The position numbers were made by a program, and so were the translations under genes. Below, piece after piece: positions 1-6,923 of a stretch of DNA of 11,031 nucleotides (the stretch's first letter is position 1; every line of letters starts with the position of its first letter). This stretch comes from DATHBP01 sp035296085. Its GTDB lineage: Bacteria > Actinomycetota > Actinomycetes > Propionibacteriales > Nocardioidaceae. The notes under the pieces are model-generated. The model did no database searches, was not told the DNA's origin, and was given only the letters and a program-made list of their open reading frames with translations. The stretch covers positions 1 through 11,031 of the forward strand of contig DATHBP010000124.1 of the NCBI GenBank assembly GCA_035296085.1, in the 5' to 3' direction.

Positions 1-642
1 CTCCAGGACGGCCTCCATGCGCTCGGCGTCGGTCCAGAAGTACGGCGAGATGTAGCCCTTGTCGAAGCGCATGCCCTCGGTGAGCTCGAGCTCGAGGCCG
101 AAGGTGTTGCTCTCCTCGACGGTGATGACGCCTTCCTTGCCGACCTTGTCCATCGCCTCGGCGATGATGTCGCCGACGCTGCTGTCACCAGCGGAGATGG
201 AAGCCGTGGAAGCGATCTGCTCCTTGGTCTCCACGTCCTTGGCGATGTTGCTGAGCTGCTCGCTGATCGCCTCGACCGCGGCTTCGATTCCGCGCTTGAG
301 GCTCATCGGGTTGGCGCCGGCTGCCACGTTGCGCAGGCCTTCACGGACCATGGCCTGAGCCAGCACGGTTGCCGTCGTCGTGCCGTCGCCGGCAACGTCG
401 TCGGTCTTCTTGGCTACCTCTTTGACCAGCTCGGCCCCGATCTTCTCCCATGGGTCCTCGAGCTCGATCTCCTTGGCGATGGACACACCGTCGTTGGTGA
501 TCGTCGGCGCGCCCCACTTCTTCTCCAGCACCACGTTGCGGCCCTTGGGTCCCAACGTGACCTTCACGGCGTCCGCGAGCTGGTTCATGCCCCGCTCGAG
601 GCCACGCCGTGCCTCTTCGTTGAATGCGATGATCTTTGCCAT
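1..642 (-). CDS. groEL: Chaperonin GroEL (60 kDa), N-terminal part, cut by the window edge
   Basis: This is the large subunit of the cytoplasmic ATP-driven folding chamber. I translated the first 214 codons directly; the reading frame is open to the window edge, so the rest (family length about 540) lies outside. The protein starts MAKIIAFNEEARRGLERG. It shows the ATP-site loop TLGPKGRNV (about residues 29-37), NDGVSIAKEI (50-59) and the nucleotide/metal loop DDVAGDGTTTATVLAQ (81-96), whose Asp86 matches the GDGTTT catalytic Asp. The start of the apical domain is also present (GYISPYF near 197-202). The ATG at 642 is preceded by GGAGGA at a 9-nt spacing (652-657). No groES lies directly upstream, so this is a stand-alone groEL as found in many actinobacteria. 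Two CIRCE operators upstream point to control by the HrcA repressor. Residue 203 is Trp, where I expect Val in many actinobacterial homologues. Confidence 0.98.
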   Translation of the reverse strand, partial: MAKIIAFNEEARRGLERGMNQLADAVKVTLGPKGRNVVLEKKWGAPTITNDGVSIAKEIELEDPWEKIGAELVKEVAKKTDDVAGDGTTTATVLAQAMVREGLRNVAAGANPMSLKRGIEAAVEAISEQLSNIAKDVETKEQIASTASISAGDSSVGDIIAEAMDKVGKEGVITVEESNTFGLELELTEGMRFDKGYISPYFWTDAERMEAVLE

Positions 643-761
643 GTACGCGAGTCCTCCGCGTTGAGCTTGTGGGCCTGGGACGATGCCCGCGACGGACGAC
701 GTCGACGGCGAGGCGGACCCTTCCCGCCCCGTACCGACGCCTCATCTCCCCGGCCGCTGGG

Positions 762-788
762 TTGTCACTCTCGCGTCGAGAGTGCTAG
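762..788 (-). promoter_or_regulatory. CIRCE operator, promoter-distal copy (HrcA site)
   Basis: The site reads TTGTCACTC, nine spacer bases, then GAGTGCTAG. Against the CIRCE consensus TTAGCACTC-N9-GAGTGCTAA, the arms have two and one mismatches and the spacer is exactly right. The inner bases extend the symmetry (CACTCTCG-CGT-CGAGAGTG, 766-784), so the transcript could also fold here. It lies around the expected transcription start of groEL. HrcA binding is known for this motif; its use here is inferred from position. Confidence 0.9.
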
Positions 789-792
789 CGCT

Positions 793-821
793 TGTTTAGC
801 ACTCTGGCGAGCCGAGTGCAA
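793..821 (-). promoter_or_regulatory. Probable groEL promoter under CIRCE control
   Basis: On the minus strand TTGCAC (816-821) is followed, after a 17-bp spacer, by TAAACA (793-798). Both hexamers are only partial matches to TTGACA/TATAAT, but the spacing is ideal and the elements fall within CIRCE. Initiation would be near 786, giving a leader of about 140 nt before the groEL ATG. I see no other feature in that leader apart from the ribosome binding site. Confidence 0.45.
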
Positions 822-822
822 G
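796..822 (-). promoter_or_regulatory. CIRCE operator, promoter-proximal copy (HrcA site)
   Basis: The site reads TTAGCACTC (a perfect left arm), nine spacer bases, then GAGTGCAAG (two mismatches from GAGTGCTAA). It is only 7 bp from the first CIRCE copy. It spans the proposed -35 to -10 region of the groEL promoter, the expected position for a repressor that blocks RNA polymerase. Confidence 0.9.
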
Positions 823-841
823 CCAGCGTGAGCGTGCAGCT

Positions 842-855
842 CCCGCCTGAGCGGG
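842..855 (-). terminator. Weak GC hairpin after the signalling operon
   Basis: On the minus strand, just past the TGA at 858-860, CCCGC-TCAG-GCGGG forms a 5-bp all-GC stem with a 4-nt loop. No T-run follows, so it would be a weak intrinsic terminator at best. Read-through from the signalling operon into groEL is possible. Confidence 0.25.
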
Positions 856-857
856 GG

Positions 858-2084
858 TCAGGCCCGCAGGAACGTGAGCACCGCCAGCACCCGGCGATGA
901 TCGTCCGGCGTGGTGAGCAGGCCGAGCTTGGTGAAGATATTGCGCACGTGGCCCTCAACCGACTTGGGCGACAGCACCAACGCGTCGGAGATCGCCTGGT
1001 TGGACCGCCCCTCGGCCATCAACGTCAGCACCTCCCGCTCGCGTGCCGTCAGATTGTCGAGCGGACTAGCCTCCCTGGCGCGACCGACCAGGCGAGACAC
1101 CACCTCGGGGTCGATGACGGACCCACCGGCGCCGACCCGGCGTACGGCATCGGTGAACTCCTGGACGTTGGTGACCCGGTCCTTGAGCAGATAGCCGAGG
1201 TACGCGGCACCTGCCGAGACGAGCTCGACGGCGAACTCGGTCTCGACGTACTGCGACAGGAGCAGCACCCCCACCTGCGGGTGCTTCGCGCGGATCTGAT
1301 GGGCGGCGCGAAGGCCCTCGTCGGTGTGAGTCGGTGGCATCCGGATGTCGACCACGGCCACATCGGGCGGGTCGGCGTCGACGGCCTTAAGCAGCTCCAC
1401 GGCGTCACCGGCCTGCGCCGTGATGGTGAACCCCGACTCACCGAGGAGCCGGGCGATGCCCTCGCGCAACAGCACAGAGTCGTCGGCAAGCACGACCCGC
1501 ACCGACTGGGGGACTCGCTTAGCGGCCGACAGCCGGTCCATCGGGTCGTCCGTGCCGCTGACGCGCACCACGGGTACCGGGTCTCGGATCCCCTTCAGGC
1601 GGGTCTCGCCGCGGTCTTCGTAGGAGATCCCGTCCAGCCGCCCGGCCAGGTGCACGACAGTGGTGCTCGCCAGGATCTCCCCCGGCCCGGCCAGGCTGCA
1701 CAACCTGGCTGCGGTGTTGAGGGCGCTCCCGCGGTAGCCGCCCTCCACCGGAACGGCTTCGCCCACGTCAAGGCCGATCCCGACGAGCAGGGGCATGTCG
1801 ACGTCGGTGACGGCCTCGTCGACGAAAGCATGCTGCAAGTCGACCGCAGCCGCGATGGCCTGCCGCGCGGAGCTGAACAGGCAGAGGGCTTCGTCGCCGC
1901 GCAGCTCCAGCAGCGTGCCCTGGTGCTTTTCCACAACGGTGCGCGAGATCTCAGCGAAGCTCGACGCCAACCTGGCCGCGGCGGCATCGCCGTAGGTCTG
2001 GGTGAACGAGGTGTAACCACGGACGTCGGCGATCATGAACGTGTTGATCTGGCCGCTGGCAGGGGACGCCAGGTCAGGGCTCAT
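858..2084 (-). CDS. Hybrid regulator: class III nucleotidyl-cyclase domain + receiver + LuxR-type HTH
   Basis: This 408-residue cytoplasmic protein has three domains. Residues about 11-175 form a class III adenylate/guanylate cyclase homology domain. Metal-binding Asp20 (ADVRGYT) and Asp64 (RGDE) are present, as are the transition-state Asn123 and Arg127 (ALNTAARL). The usual base-selecting Lys is Glu60 and the usual Asp is Gly116, so substrate and activity are uncertain. Residues about 194-315 form a receiver with the acidic pair Asp201/Asp202, phospho-acceptor Asp246 (VVDIRMPP), Ser277 and Lys301. Residues about 343-390 form a NarL/FixJ-type HTH (LTAREREVLTLMAEGRSN ... SVEGHVRNIFTKLGL). The ATG at 2082-2084 overlaps the TGA of the upstream kinase (ATGA), with GGAGGTG about 8 nt upstream. 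It is the likely output of the operon: a DNA-binding regulator phosphorylated by one or both kinases. Whether the cyclase domain makes a nucleotide or only senses one cannot be told. Confidence 0.93.
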   Translation of the reverse strand: MSPDLASPASGQINTFMIADVRGYTSFTQTYGDAAAARLASSFAEISRTVVEKHQGTLLELRGDEALCLFSSARQAIAAAVDLQHAFVDEAVTDVDMPLLVGIGLDVGEAVPVEGGYRGSALNTAARLCSLAGPGEILASTTVVHLAGRLDGISYEDRGETRLKGIRDPVPVVRVSGTDDPMDRLSAAKRVPQSVRVVLADDSVLLREGIARLLGESGFTITAQAGDAVELLKAVDADPPDVAVVDIRMPPTHTDEGLRAAHQIRAKHPQVGVLLLSQYVETEFAVELVSAGAAYLGYLLKDRVTNVQEFTDAVRRVGAGGSVIDPEVVSRLVGRAREASPLDNLTAREREVLTLMAEGRSNQAISDALVLSPKSVEGHVRNIFTKLGLLTTPDDHRRVLAVLTFLRA

Positions 2085-4294
2085 CGCTCACCACCTCCAA
2101 CCGCCACTGGCTCGCGGGGCAGGCTAGCGGCCGGTGAGGTTTCGGCAGTCGCTGCCGGCTCGAGCGGTATGCGACAGGTGAGCCTCGTGCCGCCTCCGGG
2201 CGGGCTGTCAACCTCGAGCTCCCCGTCGACCACAGCCACGCGGTCGGCTAGACCGCGCAGACCGGTCCCCTTTGCTGCGTCCGCACCGCCGATCCCGTCG
2301 TCGCTGACTACGAGGACGAGCTCGCCGTCGTGCTGTTGGACGCTGATCTCCACCGACGACGCCTCGGCGTACTTCGCCACATTCGCCAGCGCCTCCATGA
2401 CGACGAAGTAGACCGTCGCCTCCACAGCGGGCGGAGGACGCGACGCCAAGCCGTACGCCAGGTGCACCGGCACCTGGGACCGCTCGGCGAGCGACGACAA
2501 CGCCGGACCCAGCCCGCGCTCGGTGAGGATCGCGGGATGGATCCCGCGTGCCAGCTCCCGCAACTCCTCGATCGCCGTGCTCAGCAGCTCCGACGCCTGG
2601 TCCAGCGACGCCGCGACGGTTGCGCTGTCTGGGCTCAGCCGGCCCTTGGCCATCCGCAGGATCAGTGCCACCGTCACCAGGCTCTGCTGCGCTCCGTCGT
2701 GGAGATTGCGTTCGAGCCGACGGCGCTCGTCGTCCTGGCTGGTCACGAGCCGCTGGCGCGAGCTGCGTAGCTCCTCGATGAGGCGCACGTTGCGCAGGAC
2801 CAGCCCAGCTTGTGAGGCGACGTCGTCCAGCAGCTTCTCCTCGGCGGGTGTCAGAGATTCGCCCGGTGCCTTGGTGACGGTGACCAGGCCGAGCAGCTCA
2901 CCGTGGTGCCGTACGGGGACGACGCGGTCCCCGGCGACGTCTGGGATCTCGCGGCCGTCGTCGGGCACTGTGAGCGGACCAGGAGACGACTCCGGCCACG
3001 TCGCCTCGCGAACAAACGTCCTTCCAATCTTGAGCCAGACCTCGACCTGCTTAGCGCTAACGCCCTCAGCGATCGTCCTGGCCATCCTCGGGACCAGGTC
3101 CGTGGCGCCGTACGCGCCACCCATCCGTGCCGCGAAGTTCGCCATCACCTCGTACGGCGTCGAGCGTCTCCCGTAGACGAGGCGGTTGGTGAACCGCTGA
3201 ACGCGCTCGCGCACCGGTTGGAAAGCCACCGCCACCACCGCGGTTGCCGCGATCGACAAGGCGAGGTTCGGACGGTCACCTTGCCCCAGTGCGGCACCGA
3301 TCCCGACCACGATGGCGACATAGACCGCGGTGATGAATGCTGCCAAAGTCCCGAAGACCAGGGTCTTGTTGATGACGACGTCGATCTCGTACAACCGGTG
3401 CTTCAGTACGGCGAAACCGATCGACACGGGGATGAGCGCAAACCACACCGCGAACGAGGCGTCGATCCACACACTCAACTCGCCGCCACCCCAGACATCG
3501 AATGCGCGCAAAGCCCCGAGCACCATGGCGACCAGATAGGTGGCCGCGAAGAGCGCCCCGCTGGTGGCGAGCCACTTGAGTTGCAGCCGCTCCACACCGG
3601 TGGAGCGCCGGTATCTCATCACCAAGGCCACGGCGCACGCCAAGATGCACAAGGGCAGCAACAGGATCGGCAGGAACGCAGCCTCGCCCAAGGGCTTCAA
3701 CGCCTGGATCCCGAACGGGTTGCGGAACCGTATGTCACTCTGTGACGTCCGACCCGGCGCCACCGTGATCAACAGGTAGATGAACCCGATCGAGATTCCT
3801 GAGAGCCACCCCACGGCCCTCCAGCGGCGTGACGGCAAGTGCCCATCGGGGAAGAGCAAGATCAGAAACGTGCCCAACAGGCCGACCGCGAAGACCCAGG
3901 ACCCTTCGGCGAGGACCGCAGCCACGTCCGGACGGGGCAGCGATCCGGGGTTGTAGAGCGCCCCGTACCGCACGTAGAGGTCGTTGAAGCTCGTGCCCAT
4001 CCACGCGAAGCCGTTCGCCAGGAGCAGCCAGCCGATCAGATTCCTCGGCTGCTGCCTCGCGATCGTGAGGCCCACCACCGGGAAGACGAGCATGACGGTT
4101 CCGAAGACGAAGTCCCCGATGGGTTCGTGCCATGCCCACGGGGCGTCCGGGTCGGTTCTTCTGTCCGGCATGAAACCTGACAGGACCGCGGCCAGGTAGC
4201 CCGCGATGACCACCCCGAACGCCGCCCACGCCAACCGGCGCGCGGTGTCGTCGCTCAGATGGCCGGCCCGTCGGACCGGAGCTCTCGCGCTCAC
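2081..4294 (-). CDS. Polytopic sensor histidine kinase (NarL/LiaS-like, HisKA_3), second of a tandem pair
   Basis: This 737-residue membrane kinase has an N-terminal half (about 20-360) with some eight to ten hydrophobic segments, including the 'IGWLLLANG' segment near 87-95. A GAF-like domain follows (about 385-500). The dimerisation/phosphotransfer region has ERRRLERNLHDGAQQ, with His532 as phospho-acceptor and an HDxxxQ motif (Asp533, Gln537) typical of dual kinase/phosphatase activity. The HATPase domain shows the N-box EALANVAKYA (Asn638), DDGIGG (665-670) and GTGLRG (676-681), so it looks catalytically complete. A Pro/Ala-rich tail of about 25 residues ends the protein. The GTG start at 4292-4294 overlaps the TGA of the preceding kinase (GTGA) and has GGAGG 6 nt upstream. 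It is closely related to its neighbour, about 90% identical over residues 281-376, so they arose by duplication. The input signal is unknown. Its likely partner is the LuxR-type regulator encoded just downstream. Confidence 0.95.
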   Translation of the reverse strand: MSARAPVRRAGHLSDDTARRLAWAAFGVVIAGYLAAVLSGFMPDRRTDPDAPWAWHEPIGDFVFGTVMLVFPVVGLTIARQQPRNLIGWLLLANGFAWMGTSFNDLYVRYGALYNPGSLPRPDVAAVLAEGSWVFAVGLLGTFLILLFPDGHLPSRRWRAVGWLSGISIGFIYLLITVAPGRTSQSDIRFRNPFGIQALKPLGEAAFLPILLLPLCILACAVALVMRYRRSTGVERLQLKWLATSGALFAATYLVAMVLGALRAFDVWGGGELSVWIDASFAVWFALIPVSIGFAVLKHRLYEIDVVINKTLVFGTLAAFITAVYVAIVVGIGAALGQGDRPNLALSIAATAVVAVAFQPVRERVQRFTNRLVYGRRSTPYEVMANFAARMGGAYGATDLVPRMARTIAEGVSAKQVEVWLKIGRTFVREATWPESSPGPLTVPDDGREIPDVAGDRVVPVRHHGELLGLVTVTKAPGESLTPAEEKLLDDVASQAGLVLRNVRLIEELRSSRQRLVTSQDDERRRLERNLHDGAQQSLVTVALILRMAKGRLSPDSATVAASLDQASELLSTAIEELRELARGIHPAILTERGLGPALSSLAERSQVPVHLAYGLASRPPPAVEATVYFVVMEALANVAKYAEASSVEISVQQHDGELVLVVSDDGIGGADAAKGTGLRGLADRVAVVDGELEVDSPPGGGTRLTCRIPLEPAATAETSPAASLPREPVAVGGGER

Positions 4295-6477
4295 AGCGTG
4301 CCTCCGCCCACGGTCGCCGGCGTTCTGGCTTGGCTTTCTGCGAGGTCGACCTTAGGCGCCGGCGGCCGCTGGACAGGTATCCGACAGGTCAGGTGCGTAC
4401 CGCCCCCTGGCGGGCTGACCACCTCGAGCTCGCCGTCCACGACGGCGACTCTGTCGGCGAGTCCGCGCAGGCCGGTGCCCTTCGCCGCGTCTGCACCCCC
4501 AACACCGTCGTCGCTGATCGTGGCGACGAGATCGCTGCCCTGGAGGTCTACGCGAATCTGGACCGAGGACGCCTCGGCGTACTTCGTAACGTTGGCCAAA
4601 GCCTCCATCGCCACGAAGTAGACGGTCGCCTCCACCTCCGGTGGTGGGCGCGAAGTCAGCCCGTATGTGAGCCGCACGGGAACCTGAGAGCGCTCCGCCA
4701 GCGAGGTGAGCGCCGGGCCGAGCCCACGCTCGGTGAGAATCGCGGGGTGGATGCCGCGGGCGAGCTCGCGCAACTCCTCTATCGCAGTTCCCAGCAGCGA
4801 CGCCGCCTCGTCCAGCGCCGGCGCGACGTCGTCTTCGCCCGGCGGCAGCTGGCCCTTGGCCATGCGCAGGATGAGCGCCACCGTGACCAGGCTCTGCTGC
4901 GCCCCGTCGTGCAGGTTTCGCTCCAAGCGTCGCCGCTCGTCGTCTTGGCTGCTCACCAGCCGTTGCCGTGACGACCGCAAGTCCTCGATAAGGCGCACGT
5001 TGCGCAAGACCAGCCCGGCCTGCGAAGCGACGTCGTCGAGCAGCTTGCCCTCCGCCGGAGTGAGCGGCTCACCGGGCGCCTTCGTTACGGTCACCGCTCC
5101 CAGCAGCTCGCTGTGATGCCGCACCGGGACGACGCGGTCGCCAGGCAGGTCTCGCAGCTCGCGGCCGTCGGATGGCTCGGATGCCGAACCCGCCTGCGAC
5201 GGCGGCCAGGCGGCCTCTCGAACCAGGGTGGGACCGATCGCGAGCCACACCTCCACCTGTTTGGCGCCCACGCCTTCTGCGATGGTTCGCGCCATCTGTG
5301 GCAGTAGATCAGTGGCCGAGTAGGCGCCCCCCACGCGGCTCGCGAAGTTGGACAACACCTCGTACGGTGTCGCCCGGGCGCCGTACACCAGCCGGTTGGC
5401 AAACCGCTGCACCCGCTCCCGCACCGGCTGGAATGCCACTGCCACCACAGCGGTGGCCGCTATAGACAGAGCGATGTTCGGCCGGTCGCCCTGCCCCAGC
5501 GCCGCACCGATTCCAACGACAATGGCGACGTAGACAGCGGTGATGAACGCCGCCAACGCACCGAACACCACCGCCTTGTGGATCACGACATCGATGTCGT
5601 ACAAGCGGTGCTTCAGCACCGCAAAACCGATGGACACCGGAATCAGCGCGAACCAGAGAATGAAGGATCCCGCAACCACATCGATGACGCGGCTCTGTTC
5701 GCTGCCCTGCCAGATGTCCAGGGAACCCACAGCAGCGAACAGCATGACCACTAAGTAGGCAAGGGCGAACCCGGCACCGCTGGCAGCGAGCCATTTCAGC
5801 TGCAGCCGCTCCACGCCGGTGGCACGCCGGAACCGCTGCACCAGGGCCACCGCGCAGGCCACGATGCACAACGGCAGCAGAAGCAGCGGCAGGTACAACC
5901 CGTCGCCCAGAGACTCGAGCGCCTTGATCGCGAGCGGGTTGCGAAACGGGACTGCGCTTTCCTCCATCCGGCCCGGCGACACCAGTACGACCAGGAAAAC
6001 CGCGACGATCGAGAAGCCCGACAGCCACCCCACGACGGCCCACCGGCGCGACGGGAGATGCCCGTCCGGGAACAACAAGATCAAGAACGTCCCCATCAGC
6101 CCGACCGCCGGCGCCCACATGCCCTCGTTCACCGCAGCCACGATGTCTGGCCGCGGCAGCGAGCCCGGGTCGGTGAAGACCGCGTAGCGGACGTACAGCT
6201 CGACGTAGCCGGTCACGGTCCAGAAGAACCCGGTCGCGAGCAGAAGCCAGCCGATCGGGTTCTTGGGCTGTCTCTGGGCGATCAGCAGGCCCACAACCGC
6301 GAAGATCACCATGGACGTCGCGAAGACCCAGGCGCCGAGGTCCAAGCCGTAATCCCCTGAGCTCTCCGGACGGTTGTCGGGCAGGAACGGCGCCAGGCTC
6401 CCCGCAAGTGCGCCGCCCACGACCACACCGAAGACGGCCCACGCCAGTCGCCGGGCGGACTTGTCGGTGATGCTCAT
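4291..6477 (-). CDS. Polytopic sensor histidine kinase (NarL/LiaS-like, HisKA_3), first of a tandem pair
   Basis: This 728-residue kinase has the same architecture as the following gene: a multi-pass membrane domain (about 10-350), a GAF-like domain (about 376-490), HisKA_3 and HATPase. Visible motifs are ERRRLERNLHDGAQQ with His523 and HDxxxQ (Asp524, Gln528), the N-box EALANVTKYA (Asn629), DDGVGG (656-661) and GTGLRG (667-672). Nothing required for catalysis appears missing. Divergence from its paralogue is concentrated in the first 60 residues, the loop near 170-190, the segment near 250-270, the GAF variable loop (about 425-445) and the C-terminal tail, which suggests different inputs. 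The ATG at 6475-6477 overlaps the stop of the receiver-only gene (ATGA). The Shine-Dalgarno sequence is weak (purine-rich GGGG about 11 nt upstream), consistent with translation depending on coupling to the preceding gene. Confidence 0.95.
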   Translation of the reverse strand: MSITDKSARRLAWAVFGVVVGGALAGSLAPFLPDNRPESSGDYGLDLGAWVFATSMVIFAVVGLLIAQRQPKNPIGWLLLATGFFWTVTGYVELYVRYAVFTDPGSLPRPDIVAAVNEGMWAPAVGLMGTFLILLFPDGHLPSRRWAVVGWLSGFSIVAVFLVVLVSPGRMEESAVPFRNPLAIKALESLGDGLYLPLLLLPLCIVACAVALVQRFRRATGVERLQLKWLAASGAGFALAYLVVMLFAAVGSLDIWQGSEQSRVIDVVAGSFILWFALIPVSIGFAVLKHRLYDIDVVIHKAVVFGALAAFITAVYVAIVVGIGAALGQGDRPNIALSIAATAVVAVAFQPVRERVQRFANRLVYGARATPYEVLSNFASRVGGAYSATDLLPQMARTIAEGVGAKQVEVWLAIGPTLVREAAWPPSQAGSASEPSDGRELRDLPGDRVVPVRHHSELLGAVTVTKAPGEPLTPAEGKLLDDVASQAGLVLRNVRLIEDLRSSRQRLVSSQDDERRRLERNLHDGAQQSLVTVALILRMAKGQLPPGEDDVAPALDEAASLLGTAIEELRELARGIHPAILTERGLGPALTSLAERSQVPVRLTYGLTSRPPPEVEATVYFVAMEALANVTKYAEASSVQIRVDLQGSDLVATISDDGVGGADAAKGTGLRGLADRVAVVDGELEVVSPPGGGTHLTCRIPVQRPPAPKVDLAESQARTPATVGGGTL

Positions 6478-6842
6478 CGCTGGCCGGCCCCTGCCAACAG
6501 CTCGCGAAGGGCCGACCCGGAAAGCTCGGCCTTGGGGATGAACCCCAGCGCTCCGGACGCCTCGATCTGGTCGCCGTAGTCGGCCGCGTCCCGGCTGGAG
6601 ACGAGAACCACCGCAACCGCTGGGTCGAGCGCCAAGAGCCGCCTCGCCACGTCGAAGCCGAACGCGTCAGGCAGCTGCACGTCGAGAAGGACCACCTGGG
6701 GACGAAGCTCCACCCCGGCGGCCACCGCGGAGGCACCGTCGTCGGCCTCTCCGACCACGTCGAAGCCCTCGGACTCCAGCAGCAGTCGAGCGAAGCTGCG
6801 GAAGGCCTGATGGTCGTCGACGATCAGAGCGGTCGTTGCCAT
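6474..6842 (-). CDS. Receiver-only response regulator (CheY-like, no output domain)
   Basis: This 122-residue protein is a single receiver domain. The acidic pair is Asp9/Asp10 (LIVDDHQAF), the phospho-acceptor is Asp54 (VVLLDVQLPDAFGF), with Ser82 at the Thr/Ser position and Lys104 (FIPKAEL). The sequence ends directly after the last helix, with no HTH or enzymatic domain. I chose the ATG at 6840-6842 because receiver homology begins at once (MATTALIVDD). A TTG at 6875 would add 11 unconvincing residues. No clear Shine-Dalgarno sequence precedes the ATG. It opens a four-gene run in which every junction overlaps by 4 nt, so it is probably made in step with the two kinases. It may act as a phosphate sink, an intermediate, or a regulator through protein-protein contact; none of these can be chosen from sequence. 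Confidence 0.92.
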   Translation of the reverse strand: MATTALIVDDHQAFRSFARLLLESEGFDVVGEADDGASAVAAGVELRPQVVLLDVQLPDAFGFDVARRLLALDPAVAVVLVSSRDAADYGDQIEASGALGFIPKAELSGSALRELLAGAGQR

Positions 6843-6909
6843 GTTTCTAGAGTGACGCCGCTGGTGGGCTGACAACAGAGGGCGTTCCCTTGTTTTCGAC
6901 CGGCGATCT

Positions 6910-6923
6910 CAGGGTTAACCCTG
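6910..6923. repeat. Perfect 14-bp palindrome over the otsB stop codon
   Basis: CAGGGTTAACCCTG is a perfect, loop-free inverted repeat. It includes the TAA stop of otsB (6915-6917) and lies in the short gap before the receiver-only gene. With no loop it is a poor hairpin but a reasonable binding site for a dimeric regulator. No function is established, and chance occurrence remains possible. Confidence 0.4.

Noticed and set aside
792..2411. A 539-codon plus-strand open frame opposite the cyclase hybrid and kinase genes
   Set aside because: It is antisense to genes with clear domains, shows no recognisable family, and is rich in Arg/His/Gln/Gly as expected for a GC-rich shadow frame.
2903..3745. 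A 280-codon plus-strand frame inside the second kinase
   Set aside because: It has His/Arg/Asp-rich shadow composition, no domain, and lies wholly antisense to a well-supported kinase.
5309..6736. A 475-codon minus-strand frame overlapping the first kinase and the receiver gene
   Set aside because: It is an alternative frame of the same strand. The overlapping frames hold complete kinase and receiver motifs, and this one has low-complexity Arg/Gly/Pro content.
6843..6875. TTG start at 6875 for the receiver-only gene
   Set aside because: It adds 11 residues before a canonical receiver start and has no Shine-Dalgarno sequence. The ATG at 6842 fits the domain better.
6879..6890. Small inverted repeat AGGG-CGTT-CCCT as a terminator for otsB
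   Set aside because: The stem is only 4 bp with no following T-run on the minus strand, too weak to call.
6892..6917. GTTT-N16-GGGTTA on the plus strand, resembling an alternative (SigB/SigF-type) promoter
   Set aside because: The second box departs from GGGTAT at its last two bases, and it would drive only antisense RNA into otsB.
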